Assembly (NCBI GenBank): GCA_031289145.1 | Contig: JAITQA010000067.1 | Span: forward strand, 1 to 64,000 | Direction of reading: 5' to 3' | DNA length: 64,000 bases | From: Dysgonamonadaceae bacterium | Lineage (GTDB): Bacteria > Bacteroidota > Bacteroidia > Bacteroidales > Azobacteroidaceae | Shown here: piece by piece, positions 27,374-36,742 of the stretch | Layout: every line of letters begins with the position of its first letter | Numbering within the stretch: the stretch's first letter is position 1 | The notes under the pieces: generated by a model | Database searches by the model: none | The model's input: only the letters and a program-made list of their open reading frames with translations | What the model was told of the DNA's origin: nothing | Position numbers and translations under genes: made by a program

Positions 27374-29320
27374 CTATTGCCATTGATTCATCTGCTTCTC
27401 AACTTCATCATTCAAAAGTGCGGCAAAGGTAGTAATTTTCATTGAACCTACATCACCTTCACCCTGTTTTCTTACAGAAATTTCATTATTTTCTATTTCT
27501 TTTTCGCCTACAACCAACAAATAAGGAATTTTTTTCAATTCATTGTCCCTGATTTTGCGTCCTATTTTTTCGTTCCGGTCATCAATGATTACCCGGATAC
27601 CTTGCTTTTTCAGTTCCTTCGCTACCGTTTCGGCATAAGCGTTGAATTTTTCACTGATCGGCAACATTACGGCTTGGTCGGGAACCAGCCACAATGGAAA
27701 TTTTCCTGCGGTATGTTCTATCAGCACAGCCACAAAGCGCTCCATCGAACCGAAGGGGGCGCGATGAATCATCACCGGGCGGTGTTTCTGGTTGTCGGAG
27801 CCTACATATTCCAATTCGAAACGTTCGGGCAGGTTGTAGTCGACCTGGATGGTTCCCAATTGCCAACGACGTCCCAATGCATCTTTCACCATGAAATCCA
27901 ATTTCGGCCCGTAAAAAGCAGCTTCACCCAATTCCACTTTCGCTTTAATGCCTTTTTCTTCGCAAACTTCAATAATGGCTCTTTCGGCATGTTCCCAATT
28001 CTCTTCCGAACCGATATATTTTTCTTTGTCGTCCGGATCACGCAATGAAATCTGTGCTTCAAATTCGCTGAAATTCAGGGCGCGGAAGATGATATGAATA
28101 ATTTCCATCACCTTGATAAACTCCTCTTTCACCTGTTCGGGTGCACAGAAAATATGGGCGTCATCCTGCGTAAAGCCCCGCACGCGGGTCAAACCGTGGA
28201 GTTCTCCGCTTTGTTCATAACGATAAACCGTTCCAAATTCGGCCAGCCGAAGCGGCAGTTCTTTGTACGAACGCGGGAAAGCCTTGTAAATCTCACAATG
28301 GTGAGGGCAATTCATCGGTTTGAGCAAAAATTCCTCGCCTTCTTCCGGCGTATGAATGGGTTGGAAAGAATCTTTCCCGTATTTGGCATAGTGCCCTGAG
28401 GTTACGTACAGCATTTTACCGCCGATATGCGGCGTTATCACCTGCTGGTAGCCATATTGGTTTTGTATTTTTTTGAGAAAATCCTCCAATTTCAAGCGCA
28501 GTTGGGTTCCTTTCGGCAACCAGAGCGGAAGACCTTGTCCCACGTTTTGCGAGAAAGTGAACAATTCCATTTCCTTGCCTATTTTCCGGTGGTCGCGTTT
28601 TTTAGCTTCTTCCAACAGGATAAGATAATCGTCCAATAACTTCTTTTTCGGGAAAGTTATCCCATAGATACGGGTCAACTGCGGCCGTTTTTCATCGCCT
28701 CTCCAATAGGCTCCGGCTACCGACATCAGTTTGATGGCTTTGATGTAAGAAGTATCGGGCAAATGCGGACCTCTGCAAAGGTCGGTAAAATCGCCCTGGG
28801 TATAGGTGGTGATTGTACCATCGGCCAATTCACCGATTAATTCTGTTTTATAGGTTTCATTCCTGTCTCCGAACAAGCGCAAGGCATCGTTTTTGCTGAT
28901 ATTTTTTCGGGAAAGCGCTTCTTTTTTAGCGACCAATTCCTGCATTTTCTTTTCAATAGCAGGCAAATCGCTGTCTTTGATACTTACGCCTTCGCCCGGA
29001 TCGACATCATAATAAAAGCCGTTTTCTATGGCCGGCCCGATTCCGAACCGGATACCCGGATAAAGCGCCTGTAGCGCCTCGGCCATCAAATGCGCCGACG
29101 AATGCCAGAAAGTATGTTTCCCTTCTTCATCATCCCATTTATACAATTGAATGCTCGCATCCGCATCAACAGGTCGCGACAAGTCCCAAGTTTCTCCGTT
29201 AATACCGGCAGACAAAACATCTTGGGCTAAACGGGGACTGATACTTTCCGCGATTTGCATAGCAGTAGTTCCCTTCGGATATTCCCGAATGGAACCGTCT
29301 GGAAATGTTATTTTTATCAT
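27374..29320 (-). CDS. thrS: Threonyl-tRNA synthetase
   Basis: Charges tRNA-Thr (EC 6.1.1.3) and edits mischarged serine. Of 648 aa: TGS domain (1-62, [17 protein letters not shown]), editing domain with HSSAH (73-77) and a later zinc-type histidine, class II core with motif 2 [21 protein letters not shown], zinc-binding MNCPHHC, and the anticodon-binding domain at the C-terminus ([20 protein letters not shown] onward). First gene of the operon with infC, rpmI and rplT. A well-formed promoter lies upstream. No T-box is expected in this phylum and none is seen. Confidence 0.97.
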   Translation of the reverse strand: MIKITFPDGSIREYPKGTTAMQIAESISPRLAQDVLSAGINGETWDLSRPVDADASIQLYKWDDEEGKHTFWHSSAHLMAEALQALYPGIRFGIGPAIENGFYYDVDPGEGVSIKDSDLPAIEKKMQELVAKKEALSRKNISKNDALRLFGDRNETYKTELIGELADGTITTYTQGDFTDLCRGPHLPDTSYIKAIKLMSVAGAYWRGDEKRPQLTRIYGITFPKKKLLDDYLILLEEAKKRDHRKIGKEMELFTFSQNVGQGLPLWLPKGTQLRLKLEDFLKKIQNQYGYQQVITPHIGGKMLYVTSGHYAKYGKDSFQPIHTPEEGEEFLLKPMNCPHHCEIYKAFPRSYKELPLRLAEFGTVYRYEQSGELHGLTRVRGFTQDDAHIFCAPEQVKEEFIKVMEIIHIIFRALNFSEFEAQISLRDPDDKEKYIGSEENWEHAERAIIEVCEEKGIKAKVELGEAAFYGPKLDFMVKDALGRRWQLGTIQVDYNLPERFELEYVGSDNQKHRPVMIHRAPFGSMERFVAVLIEHTAGKFPLWLVPDQAVMLPISEKFNAYAETVAKELKKQGIRVIIDDRNEKIGRKIRDNELKKIPYLLVVGEKEIENNEISVRKQGEGDVGSMKITTFAALLNDEVEKQMNQWQ

Positions 29321-29371
29321 AATCTATTGTAATGTGATAATGTGATGATTAACACATCATAAAATTTTATG

Positions 29372-29403
29372 CAAAAGTAGCGTTTTTTTTTGAATATAGC
29401 AAA
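29372..29403 (-). promoter_or_regulatory. Promoter of the thrS-infC-rpmI-rplT operon
   Basis: On the minus strand TTTG (29403-29400) is followed after 20 nt by TACTTTTG (29379-29372). Both boxes and the spacing match the Bacteroidota consensus. The leader to thrS is about 50 nt. Confidence 0.75.
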
Positions 29404-29418
29404 TCTTGAAAAAAACGG

Positions 29419-31227
29419 CTATTTATTAATACCCTTTTTGTTAGCCAATAGCAGATTTTTCAGGGTTTCTAATTCTTCTATTTGTTTTTGCAGGGAAGCA
29501 ATAGCCGCGTTTTTGTTCTCATTTTGAGCAGATAATTCCTGCACTGCTTTCACTAAGGGAACGACAAATTCCGAATACCTCAATCCGTACGCATTGCTAT
29601 CCATATTGTCCACAGCGCTGAAATCGAAGCCCAAACTTTCGGCGGCTTTTTCTACATCCTGTGCAATAAAACCGGTCTGAACCTCTTGCTCTCTGCTATT
29701 TCGCGCGGCAATTTCATCTTCTGAAAATGTATTTTTTTCTTCTTCGTCCACGCCCAATAAATTATCTACGGCATCCGGATCAATCGTATAAGTGACCGGC
29801 TGTAATTTTTTGATAAAAGCCAAGCCGGGAACATTTTGCCGGATATTTTTCTTTGTCTGACTGTCGGAAAGGACAGCCCAGGTTACATTTGCCTTGATAC
29901 TTGTGACGGCAGTATTGCCTATTGTCACCTGATTGCATGCAGTTGCCCTGGCTCCATGGCCGATGGTAGTGGTATTATTCAGGATTCCGGAAGCAACATC
30001 TGCACGATATCCAATTGCCGTGTTGTAATTACCCCTAATATTACCCCTAAGCGACTCAAGTCCAAAAGCTGTATTGCGACTGCCTTCAGTCGTATTCAGC
30101 AATGCCGATACGCCTAAAGCCGTGTTATCTCCTCCGTCAGTATTGTTATAAAGCGCCTGGTACCCTGCTGCTATATTGTTGCCCTCTTTATTTTTAAATA
30201 ACGCTTGGTAGCCAATAGCTGTATTCATAGCATGTTCCACATTATTAGCCAAGGCCTCTTTGCCTATTGCTACATTTTCTCCACCAATCGTATTCGACAG
30301 CAAAGACAAAGAGCCGAAAGCTGTATTGTCGAATCCTTCCGTGTTGTTTTTTAAAGTGTTATATCCCATAGCAACATTCCATGCTCCGGTGGTAGTATTC
30401 ACCAAAGTCTCTGCACCAACTGCCGTATTATCTCCTCCGGTAGTATTGTTAAGTAATGCCTTCCAACCAATTGCCGTGTTTTCACCACCGGTAGTATTCA
30501 GGTGCAAAGCTTCCGACCCGATTGCAACATTCAAATTTCCGGTAGTATTATCTTGCAGCGCAGAATAACCATGAGCTGTATTTCCGTGACCGGTATTTTC
30601 ATGAAGGGCAGCATAACCTGTGGCTGTAATAATAGTTCCGGGGAAAGCAGCTAAATCTAAAACAAATCCATCCTCTTTTTTAATTAGCACAGGCTTATAG
30701 CCGAATACAGCCGTAGCATAGCCAATAGCAGTTCCACCATCCGCTCCCCTAACACTATCTGAATAATTGGATGAAAGTGAATGTGTACCTATAGCCACGG
30801 TAGAACTGGCTTTTGTATTATATTCTGAAGCTTTCATTCCTATGGCAACACTATAATTACCCGAGCTCTCCTTCAATGCAAAATTTCCAATGCTTGTATT
30901 TTCGATACCGATTGCTAAGGCATCACCATTCACTATCTTACCGGATTGTGCTTGTACGCCGAAAGCAGTATTACCTCTATTTTTGCTAACCGGATCGGTG
31001 TAAGCTAACGCCTGCCATCCGAAAGATACATTGGAATTATTCTCTTCATAGCCGGTAAAACCGGCGAGGCTGTCGCCTGACATAAAAGAAAGCGGAAAAT
31101 TATAATTTGATTTTGATCCCAAAAAATTGTCTGCTGTTAGGCTATTTCCTGTTAAAAGCCATGATGACTGGGAATAAATCGCAGTAACCATTAGTAAGGC
31201 AATAAAAAATAGTATGAATCGTTTCAT
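29419..31227 (-). CDS. Secreted YadA-head-repeat fibre protein with S74 domain, paralog 1
   Basis: A 602-aa exported protein (signal MKRFILFFIALLMVTAIYSQ). A conserved N-terminal box (WLLTGN...FLGS...AGFTGYEEN...SFGWQAL) leads into about 20 repeats of ~17 residues of the form NTAIGxxALxxNTTGGD, the YadA head type that builds left-handed trimeric beta rolls. At about 451-459 SDSQTKKNI opens a Peptidase_S74 intramolecular chaperone domain; the Ser and the Lys five residues later are the expected self-cleaving dyad. TGFIAQDVEKAAE and LRYSEFVVPLVKAVQEL follow. It ends in a coiled coil without a T9SS tail. Third in a tandem of paralogs; often annotated as tail-fibre-like. Confidence 0.85.
   Translation of the reverse strand: MKRFILFFIALLMVTAIYSQSSWLLTGNSLTADNFLGSKSNYNFPLSFMSGDSLAGFTGYEENNSNVSFGWQALAYTDPVSKNRGNTAFGVQAQSGKIVNGDALAIGIENTSIGNFALKESSGNYSVAIGMKASEYNTKASSTVAIGTHSLSSNYSDSVRGADGGTAIGYATAVFGYKPVLIKKEDGFVLDLAAFPGTIITATGYAALHENTGHGNTAHGYSALQDNTTGNLNVAIGSEALHLNTTGGENTAIGWKALLNNTTGGDNTAVGAETLVNTTTGAWNVAMGYNTLKNNTEGFDNTAFGSLSLLSNTIGGENVAIGKEALANNVEHAMNTAIGYQALFKNKEGNNIAAGYQALYNNTDGGDNTALGVSALLNTTEGSRNTAFGLESLRGNIRGNYNTAIGYRADVASGILNNTTTIGHGARATACNQVTIGNTAVTSIKANVTWAVLSDSQTKKNIRQNVPGLAFIKKLQPVTYTIDPDAVDNLLGVDEEEKNTFSEDEIAARNSREQEVQTGFIAQDVEKAAESLGFDFSAVDNMDSNAYGLRYSEFVVPLVKAVQELSAQNENKNAAIASLQKQIEELETLKNLLLANKKGINK
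29940..31050 (-). repeat. Degenerate ~51-bp coding repeats (YadA-head array 1)
   Basis: The DNA repeats with a period near 51 bp, each unit encoding NTAxGxxALxxNTTGG-like peptides. Units are diverged but share GCCGTATT(A/G)T-like plus-strand strings. The same array type recurs in the two neighbouring genes, which could allow recombination between them. Confidence 0.7.
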
Positions 31228-31277
31228 GATGTTCTTGTTTTAAATTTTAAACTAATTGTATACATTTGTTTACTTTA

Positions 31278-33302
31278 TCAGTAGTTGGTCTTCACCATTT
31301 TTTTTGTGTCAACTAAGTTTCCATCCACATACAAAGAATAATAATATACCCCTGCTGCCGGGAATAATCCGGCTTCAACACTTATACTGTTTGTTCTGCC
31401 CGAACCGGAAACCGGAATGTGTTTAATCGTTCTGCCTCCATTGTCTACGATGACAATTTGCGCCGAGGAATACGTCTGCGGCAGTGTATATTGTATAAGG
31501 GTGGACTGGTTGAACGGATTCGGCGCATTTTGCTGCAAGGCGCCGTTGCGATTGTCCAATTCACTAATCGTATATCCTTCTTCGCTTAAAGCAGCGTTCA
31601 TTTTTTCCCGTAATCCATTAATTTGAGTTTGCAACAAATCAATCGCAATTTCTTCGGCTTCTTCCAGCACACTCAATTCTTGCACGGCTTGGGCCAAGGG
31701 AACGACAAATTCCTCATACCGCAATCCGTACAAATTACTGTCCGTATTATCTACACCGCTAAAACTGTATTGGATACTTTCCGCCGCTTTTTCCACATCC
31801 TGCGCAATAAAACCGCTATATACTATCTGTTCTTTGGCTTTTCTTGCTTCCGCAAATTCAGACCGGGTTTCTATATCTTTAATTCCCGATTGTTTGTCCA
31901 AGGCAGCCAAGTCGAGGTTATAGGTAATCGGTTGTAATGCATTGATAAAAGAAAGACCGGGAACATTTTGCTGGATATTTTTCTTTGCCCTGCCGTCGGA
32001 TAGCGTTGTCCAGTTAACTTGCCCTACGATAGCAGTAATATAGGGATTACCTATCACGACCTTGTTACTGAAATCTACCTTTGCTTCATAACCGATAGCA
32101 GTGGCATTCGTAAGGTTAGTCTTGGTTACATCAGCATTGTATCCTATGGCTGTATTATACGTTCCGGTGGTATTGGTAGCAAGCGCTCCATAGCCATAGG
32201 CCGTATTGTAAGACCCGGTAGTATTGTTGGACATTGCCATGTAGCCGGAAGCCGTATTGCTCCTGCCGGAGGTATTTTTATTTAGCGCCATAGCGCCAAT
32301 AGCGGTATTGTCGGCATTGTCGGTAACAGTAGCGGCATACAAAGCGCCGACGCCTACTGCCGTATTCCGGCTTCCCGTTCTGTTTTTGTTCAAAGCCAAA
32401 TACCCTATTGCAACATTTTGACCGCCTGTCGTTGTAGAGAATAACGATTCTACGCCTGCAGCCGTGTTATTAAGTCCAGATGTGTTGGCATTAAGGGATT
32501 TATATCCCAAGCCAACATTGTAGTTACCGCTTGTATTCTTTTCCAGCGACAAAGCCCCAAGAGCGGTATTATAAGCGGCAATATTGTTCCACAATGATTT
32601 CCATCCTACAGCAGTATTATTCGCCCCTGTTCTGTTGTTATACAAAGCTTCCGCACCCACTGCCGTATTGTTTGCGCCGATAGTATTTTCGAAAAGCGCT
32701 TTGTACCCGTTAGCCGTATTGTAAGATCCGGTTGTATTATTAGTAAGGGCTTCGGAACCCGTAGCGGTAATACCCGTACCGCTTGTATTGTATTTAGCCG
32801 CAGCATATCCGACAGCCGTATTGAAACTTGCGGTGTTCCGCTCAAGCGCAGAATGTCCAAAAGCAGTATTCCGATTACCCACAATATTATAAGACAATGC
32901 AGCAAAACCAACAGCCACATTATCCGATCCTGTGGTATTCCGTCTCAGCGCATTTGCGCCAACCGCTGTATTATTATCCCCCAGATTATCTTGAAGCGCT
33001 CGTATACCTAAAGCCGAGTTGCCAAAATTAGTAAGATTGCCATTGATATAAGCATCAACGGTTTTATTTAACGCGCCCCATCCAAAAGATGCATTGGAAT
33101 TAAGCTGTTCAGAGGTGCCTTTTTCACTACCTGTAAATCCGGCAACGGTTCCGTTAACCTTAAAAATCAAAGACACTTTGTCTTTTGTTCCCAGAACATC
33201 TGTGGATGATAATATATCATTTCCAGTCAAACTCCATGGCGCCTGCGAAAAAGCAGCGCAGGTTATCAGTAGTCCGCTAAAAAATAGTAATAATCGTTTC
33301 AT
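31278..33302 (-). CDS. YadA-head-repeat fibre protein with S74 and T9SS domains, paralog 2
   Basis: From the ATG at 33302 (signal MKRLLLFFSGLLITCAAFSQ) the protein is 674 aa. It has about 22 NTAVGxxALxxNTTG repeats, an S74 chaperone domain opening SDGRAKKNI near 434-442 with the Ser/Lys dyad kept, then GFIAQDVEKAAES and LRYEEFVVPLAQAVQEL, a short coiled coil, and finally a T9SS type A sorting domain (about 590-674: NAPNPFNQST...QIVIVDNGGRTI...GVYYYSLYVDGNLVDTKKMV). T9SS export and surface anchoring are therefore likely. Self-cleavage at the S74 start would separate the fibre from the sorting tail, which is unexpected. The longer frame to 33344 is less likely. Confidence 0.87.
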   Translation of the reverse strand: MKRLLLFFSGLLITCAAFSQAPWSLTGNDILSSTDVLGTKDKVSLIFKVNGTVAGFTGSEKGTSEQLNSNASFGWGALNKTVDAYINGNLTNFGNSALGIRALQDNLGDNNTAVGANALRRNTTGSDNVAVGFAALSYNIVGNRNTAFGHSALERNTASFNTAVGYAAAKYNTSGTGITATGSEALTNNTTGSYNTANGYKALFENTIGANNTAVGAEALYNNRTGANNTAVGWKSLWNNIAAYNTALGALSLEKNTSGNYNVGLGYKSLNANTSGLNNTAAGVESLFSTTTGGQNVAIGYLALNKNRTGSRNTAVGVGALYAATVTDNADNTAIGAMALNKNTSGRSNTASGYMAMSNNTTGSYNTAYGYGALATNTTGTYNTAIGYNADVTKTNLTNATAIGYEAKVDFSNKVVIGNPYITAIVGQVNWTTLSDGRAKKNIQQNVPGLSFINALQPITYNLDLAALDKQSGIKDIETRSEFAEARKAKEQIVYSGFIAQDVEKAAESIQYSFSGVDNTDSNLYGLRYEEFVVPLAQAVQELSVLEEAEEIAIDLLQTQINGLREKMNAALSEEGYTISELDNRNGALQQNAPNPFNQSTLIQYTLPQTYSSAQIVIVDNGGRTIKHIPVSGSGRTNSISVEAGLFPAAGVYYYSLYVDGNLVDTKKMVKTNY
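32090..33080 (-). repeat. Degenerate ~51-bp coding repeats (YadA-head array 2)
   Basis: Array of ~17-codon units inside paralog 2, for example NTAVGAEALYNNRTGAN then NTAVGWKSLWNNIAAY. Similar to the arrays in the adjacent genes, but units are not identical. Confidence 0.7.
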
Positions 33303-33347
33303 AAAATAATTGTTTTTAAAAGTTGAATAAAAAGTTGCAAACACGTT

Positions 33348-35204
33348 CTACTGTGGAAAAGCCGCAGACGAATTTTTACTATCGCTATGATTTCCATCCA
33401 ATACAGGAGAGAGTTCCTTTACCAATTCATTTACACGGTCTTGCAGCGAGGCAATAACCGCATCTTTTTCCACTTTTTGGGCGCTTAACTCTTGTACGGC
33501 TTTCACCAAAGGCACCACAAATTCCGCATATTTGAGTACGTATAAATTGCTGTTCAGATTATCCACGCCGCTAAAACGATAACCGACGCTTTCAGCCGCT
33601 TTTTCCACATCCTGCGCAATAAAACCGGTATAGATTTTCTGCTCTTCGGCATTTCGTGTTGTGATCTTATCCGCTACGTCCGTTTCGGTTTTCCCGGCTT
33701 CTATTCCCAATAGCTTACCGATTGCTTCCTTATCATAATTATAAGTAATCGGCTGTAATTGGTTGATAAAAGAAAGTCCGGGCACATCCTGTCGGATATT
33801 TTTCTTTATCCGGCTATCAGATGGGGTTGTCAAACCTACTTGCCCCCTTATACTCATAACATCAGTGTTACCAATTACTACCTGGTTGTTTGCCGTAAGC
33901 TCAGCTCCATATCCAATGGCGACAGCATTCTGCATATTCGGATCAAACCGCGACCAGGCGCCGATAGCCGTATTATTGTATCCGGAAGAACCAAGACCTA
34001 AGCCTAATATAAATCCGGAAGCGGAACCGAGCGCCGTATTGTTATAGCCGATATTGTGCGGAGGAAGTCCGTATATAATACTATCATTCCCTGCTATATC
34101 TTTACCTGTCGAGTAATCGGGGCTCATCCACATAGCCTTAAAACCAACCACCGTATTATTATTTCCCTCAATTGTGTTATCACCTTTCAGCCCCATAAGC
34201 GCTTCAAATCCGATAACTGTATTATACGCTATTTTATTACCCTCAAAAGGTGTTGCTTCGGATATATTATAAACACTCCACAAAGCTCTGGCGCCTATAG
34301 CGGTATTGTAATTTCCATGAAAATTTCCACTCAGGGCTTCCCCTCCTATCGCAGTATTATGTGCTCCGGTATCATTAAAATGCAAAGCTGAAGTGCCGAT
34401 AGCCGTATTATTACTGCCGACACCATTCGTTTGCAAGGCGCCTGCTCCCAAAGCCGTATTCAAACTTCCGTTGGTATTTATTAGTAAGGCGCTTGAACCG
34501 GCTGCCGTATTATAATCCGCCTTATTTTGGCTTAACGATTTCCAACCGACCGCTGTATTTTCATTCCCGGTATTTTCAAACAAGGCTTCGTTTCCTACGG
34601 CTGTATTATAAGATTTATCAACATTTCTGTGAAGCGCGTATGCGCCATTTGCCGTATTAAAAGATCCAATCTTATTTGCAGTGAGGGTATAGTATCCCGT
34701 TGCGGTAATTCCGACGCCTGTGAGATTATTAAAAGCAGCCTCATATCCGATAGCCGTATTGTGGTTTGCTCCGACAGCATTTACATGAAGCGCTCTATAT
34801 CCGGCAGCAGTAGTATAGGAACCTCCTCCTGCATGCGCCATTATAGAAGCCCCTACTGCAACATTATAATTACCTATGGTATACTCAATAGCCCAATGCC
34901 CAACGCCGATATTTTCCGTTCCTCCATTATAAAGCGCTTGCGCACCAAAGGCTGTGTTTCCTGATCCCATAGGAGTAGCCACGTAACTCCATCCAAATGA
35001 AACATTGGTATTGCCCGAATATCCGGTATAACCCGCAATTCTACCGTTTGTCTTAAAAATCAAAGGAAGGTTGTTGGTTGAACCTAAAAAATCGGTAGTT
35101 CGATTGAGTGTTTCATTCCCTCCCAAATTCCATGTTGGCTGAGCGTGAGCCGCAACTGCAATTAGCAGGCAACTGAAGAGCAGTAATACATTTTTTGTCC
35201 GCAT
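33348..35204 (-). CDS. Secreted YadA-head-repeat fibre protein with S74 domain, paralog 3
   Basis: A 618-aa exported protein (signal MRTKNVLLLFSCLLIAVAAHAQ), first gene of the tandem in transcription order. The N-terminal box (NLGGNETLN...FLGSTN...AGYTGYSGN...SFGWSYV) and the NTAIGxxALxxN repeats match the paralogs, with a longer insert around residues 330-400. The S74 domain starts at about 461 (SDSRIKKNI, dyad kept), followed by TGFIAQDVEKAAES and LKYAEFVVPLVKAVQEL. It ends SSAAFPQ with no T9SS domain. The next gene starts 45 bp later. A -7 box lies 58 nt upstream, so this is the lead gene. Confidence 0.85.
   Translation of the reverse strand: MRTKNVLLLFSCLLIAVAAHAQPTWNLGGNETLNRTTDFLGSTNNLPLIFKTNGRIAGYTGYSGNTNVSFGWSYVATPMGSGNTAFGAQALYNGGTENIGVGHWAIEYTIGNYNVAVGASIMAHAGGGSYTTAAGYRALHVNAVGANHNTAIGYEAAFNNLTGVGITATGYYTLTANKIGSFNTANGAYALHRNVDKSYNTAVGNEALFENTGNENTAVGWKSLSQNKADYNTAAGSSALLINTNGSLNTALGAGALQTNGVGSNNTAIGTSALHFNDTGAHNTAIGGEALSGNFHGNYNTAIGARALWSVYNISEATPFEGNKIAYNTVIGFEALMGLKGDNTIEGNNNTVVGFKAMWMSPDYSTGKDIAGNDSIIYGLPPHNIGYNNTALGSASGFILGLGLGSSGYNNTAIGAWSRFDPNMQNAVAIGYGAELTANNQVVIGNTDVMSIRGQVGLTTPSDSRIKKNIRQDVPGLSFINQLQPITYNYDKEAIGKLLGIEAGKTETDVADKITTRNAEEQKIYTGFIAQDVEKAAESVGYRFSGVDNLNSNLYVLKYAEFVVPLVKAVQELSAQKVEKDAVIASLQDRVNELVKELSPVLDGNHSDSKNSSAAFPQ
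33870..35000 (-). repeat. Degenerate ~51-bp coding repeats (YadA-head array 3)
   Basis: Array of NTAIGxxALxxN-type units inside paralog 3, more diverged in the middle than arrays 1 and 2. Confidence 0.65.
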
Positions 35205-35261
35205 AATAATTGTTTTTTGTTATTAAAAATAAAGCATTAATATAAAACAAATTTTTCCTGA

Positions 35262-35269
35262 CAAAAGTA
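35262..35269 (-). promoter_or_regulatory. -7 box of the fibre-protein tandem
   Basis: On the minus strand TACTTTTG, 58 nt before the start of paralog 3. It probably drives all three fibre genes. The rest of 35205-35421 is AT-rich and holds nothing else I recognise. Confidence 0.6.
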
Positions 35270-35421
35270 CAGAAAATTTCGCTAACAATCACACTATTTT
35301 GGGGTAAATATAAAAAAACCAATAAAAAAATGTCGATATAAGCAATTGTATTCACAAAAGTAAAATATATTCAACAATTATGCAAAAATATTTTAAATAG
35401 TCAACGATTTCTGAATTGTTG

Positions 35422-36534
35422 TCAGCAATCGTATAATTCGGCCAATTCAGGCCTTATGGCGCTGGTTGTAAATTTTTCTTTTACCCGACGAATGGCATTT
35501 GCCCCTAATTTTTGCCGCAAATCGGTATCTGAGAGTAATGTATTGATGGCCTCCGCCAGAGCCGTAGCATTGGCATTCTCGCACTCCAAGCCGGTTTCGC
35601 CGTTCGGACAGACCCAGTTCACCCCCGAATCGGGAATAGTAAAAGTAACGGCCGGAAGACCACAATACATGGCTTCCGCCAAAGCAATACCAAAAGCTTC
35701 GTTCCTTGTAATTGATGGAAAGACAAATATATCAGCGGCATACAGATAATGTCGTAAAGTATCTTCCGATAAACGCCCGATAAAATACAGGGATGAAATC
35801 ATAGCGCTTTGTTCCAACTGTTTGCTCAAAGGGCCTTTCCCGGCAATCACCACTACCGCACCGGACGCAATGAAAGGAGCAGCTTCAATCAAATACCTAA
35901 ATCCTTTGTACGGCACATGCCGACCGAAAGTAAAAATTATTTTTTTACCGGCATAAAAGCGTTTGATGGCTGCAATTTTTTCATCATCCCCTACTCTTTT
36001 CCGCAATTTACGTTCATCTACCGTATTGGGTATGACGATCAATTTATCAGACCAAGGAAGCAATGGCTTTGAACCCGGAATATAAGTCGGACTGGTCGCC
36101 ACGATTTTATCTGCCCGCTTCAGCAAACGCTTTTCGATAGGAGCGTAAAAGACATGCAAAAGCCCCTGTTCGATAATATCGGAATGCCAGTGAACAATCA
36201 AGCGTACATTTTTGGGTAACAATAGTAATAAATATACACTACCCAGCGGATTAGGCGTATGAAAATGAACAATATCCGGTTTGAATTTCCGGAAAATCTT
36301 CTTCAATTCGTGGAAATAGGAAAAGGAAAGCGATTGACTGAAAAGTTTTTTCCAAACCCCGCAGCGCATTATTTCCACACCTTCGTAGAAATCTTTTTCA
36401 GTGAATTTCCTGTCGTTGAAACAAATAACCTGATGATTGTAGGCTTGCGTTCCGGAGATAATACTGTGGCAAACATCCTCTATTCCCCCGATATGGGGGA
36501 GATAATAGTTCGGTATGTGAAGAATTTTTTTCAT
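35422..36534 (-). CDS. Glycosyltransferase family 4 protein A
   Basis: GT-B fold, retaining glycosyltransferase of 370 aa. N-terminal acceptor domain opens ILHIPNYYLPHIGGIEDVC with the glycine loop HIGG; DIVHFHTPNPLG is typical of GT4. The donor domain shows FGRHVPYKGFRYLIEA and the E-x7-E region in SITRNEAFGIALAEAMYCGLP. It adds a sugar to a lipid-linked glycan at the cytosolic membrane face. It is the last gene of the glycan locus and has its own upstream -7 box 119 nt before the start, so it may form a separate transcript. Donor and acceptor cannot be told. Confidence 0.88.
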   Translation of the reverse strand: MKKILHIPNYYLPHIGGIEDVCHSIISGTQAYNHQVICFNDRKFTEKDFYEGVEIMRCGVWKKLFSQSLSFSYFHELKKIFRKFKPDIVHFHTPNPLGSVYLLLLLPKNVRLIVHWHSDIIEQGLLHVFYAPIEKRLLKRADKIVATSPTYIPGSKPLLPWSDKLIVIPNTVDERKLRKRVGDDEKIAAIKRFYAGKKIIFTFGRHVPYKGFRYLIEAAPFIASGAVVVIAGKGPLSKQLEQSAMISSLYFIGRLSEDTLRHYLYAADIFVFPSITRNEAFGIALAEAMYCGLPAVTFTIPDSGVNWVCPNGETGLECENANATALAEAINTLLSDTDLRQKLGANAIRRVKEKFTTSAIRPELAELYDC

Positions 36535-36742
36535 ATAAATCGTTTATAATATTTTTCATCGGCAAAATCCAATCAAGAACCATACCTGTGACTTCCATCA
36601 CTCAAGACTCAAGCAATTCCCTGTCGCAATTTGCTCTTCGTCAAACACGATTCAAAGGTATAAAAAAAATCATTTTCTTCCTAATCCAATTATCTTTGGT
36701 ATAAATAATTCCTGTTGTAACTTAATAGTAGTTAAAGTAAAA
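36535..36742. other. AT-rich gap inside the glycan locus
   Basis: A 208-bp gap between two same-strand glycosyltransferase genes, unusual in a locus where most genes touch or overlap. It holds a minus-strand TACCTTTG at 36653-36660. No gene is seen. It may mark the join between two transcripts or a past insertion or deletion. Confidence 0.5.
36653..36660 (-). promoter_or_regulatory. -7 box before glycosyltransferase A
   Basis: TACCTTTG on the minus strand, 119 nt before the glycosyltransferase A start. A -33 element at the right spacing was not seen. Confidence 0.45.

Noticed and set aside
33303..33347. Vestigial T9SS domain after paralog 3
   Set aside because: The end SSAAFPQ and the following 45 bp faintly recall the start of a T9SS tail, but there is no recognisable NxPNPF or later strand, so I cannot support it.
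29940..35000. Regular ~51-bp repeats that could be taken for a CRISPR or minisatellite array
   Set aside because: Units are diverged, lie fully in frame in three coding genes and encode NTAxGxxAL-type peptides. There are no identical repeats with unique spacers and no cas genes.
29419..35204. Phage tail-fibre genes of a prophage
   Set aside because: S74 domains suggest fibres, but each protein has a signal peptide, one has a T9SS tail, and no capsid, tail, lysis or integrase genes lie nearby.
36691..36698. Plus-strand TATCTTTG box
   Set aside because: It points into the 3' end of an opposite-strand gene with no plus-strand gene after it, so it is probably chance.
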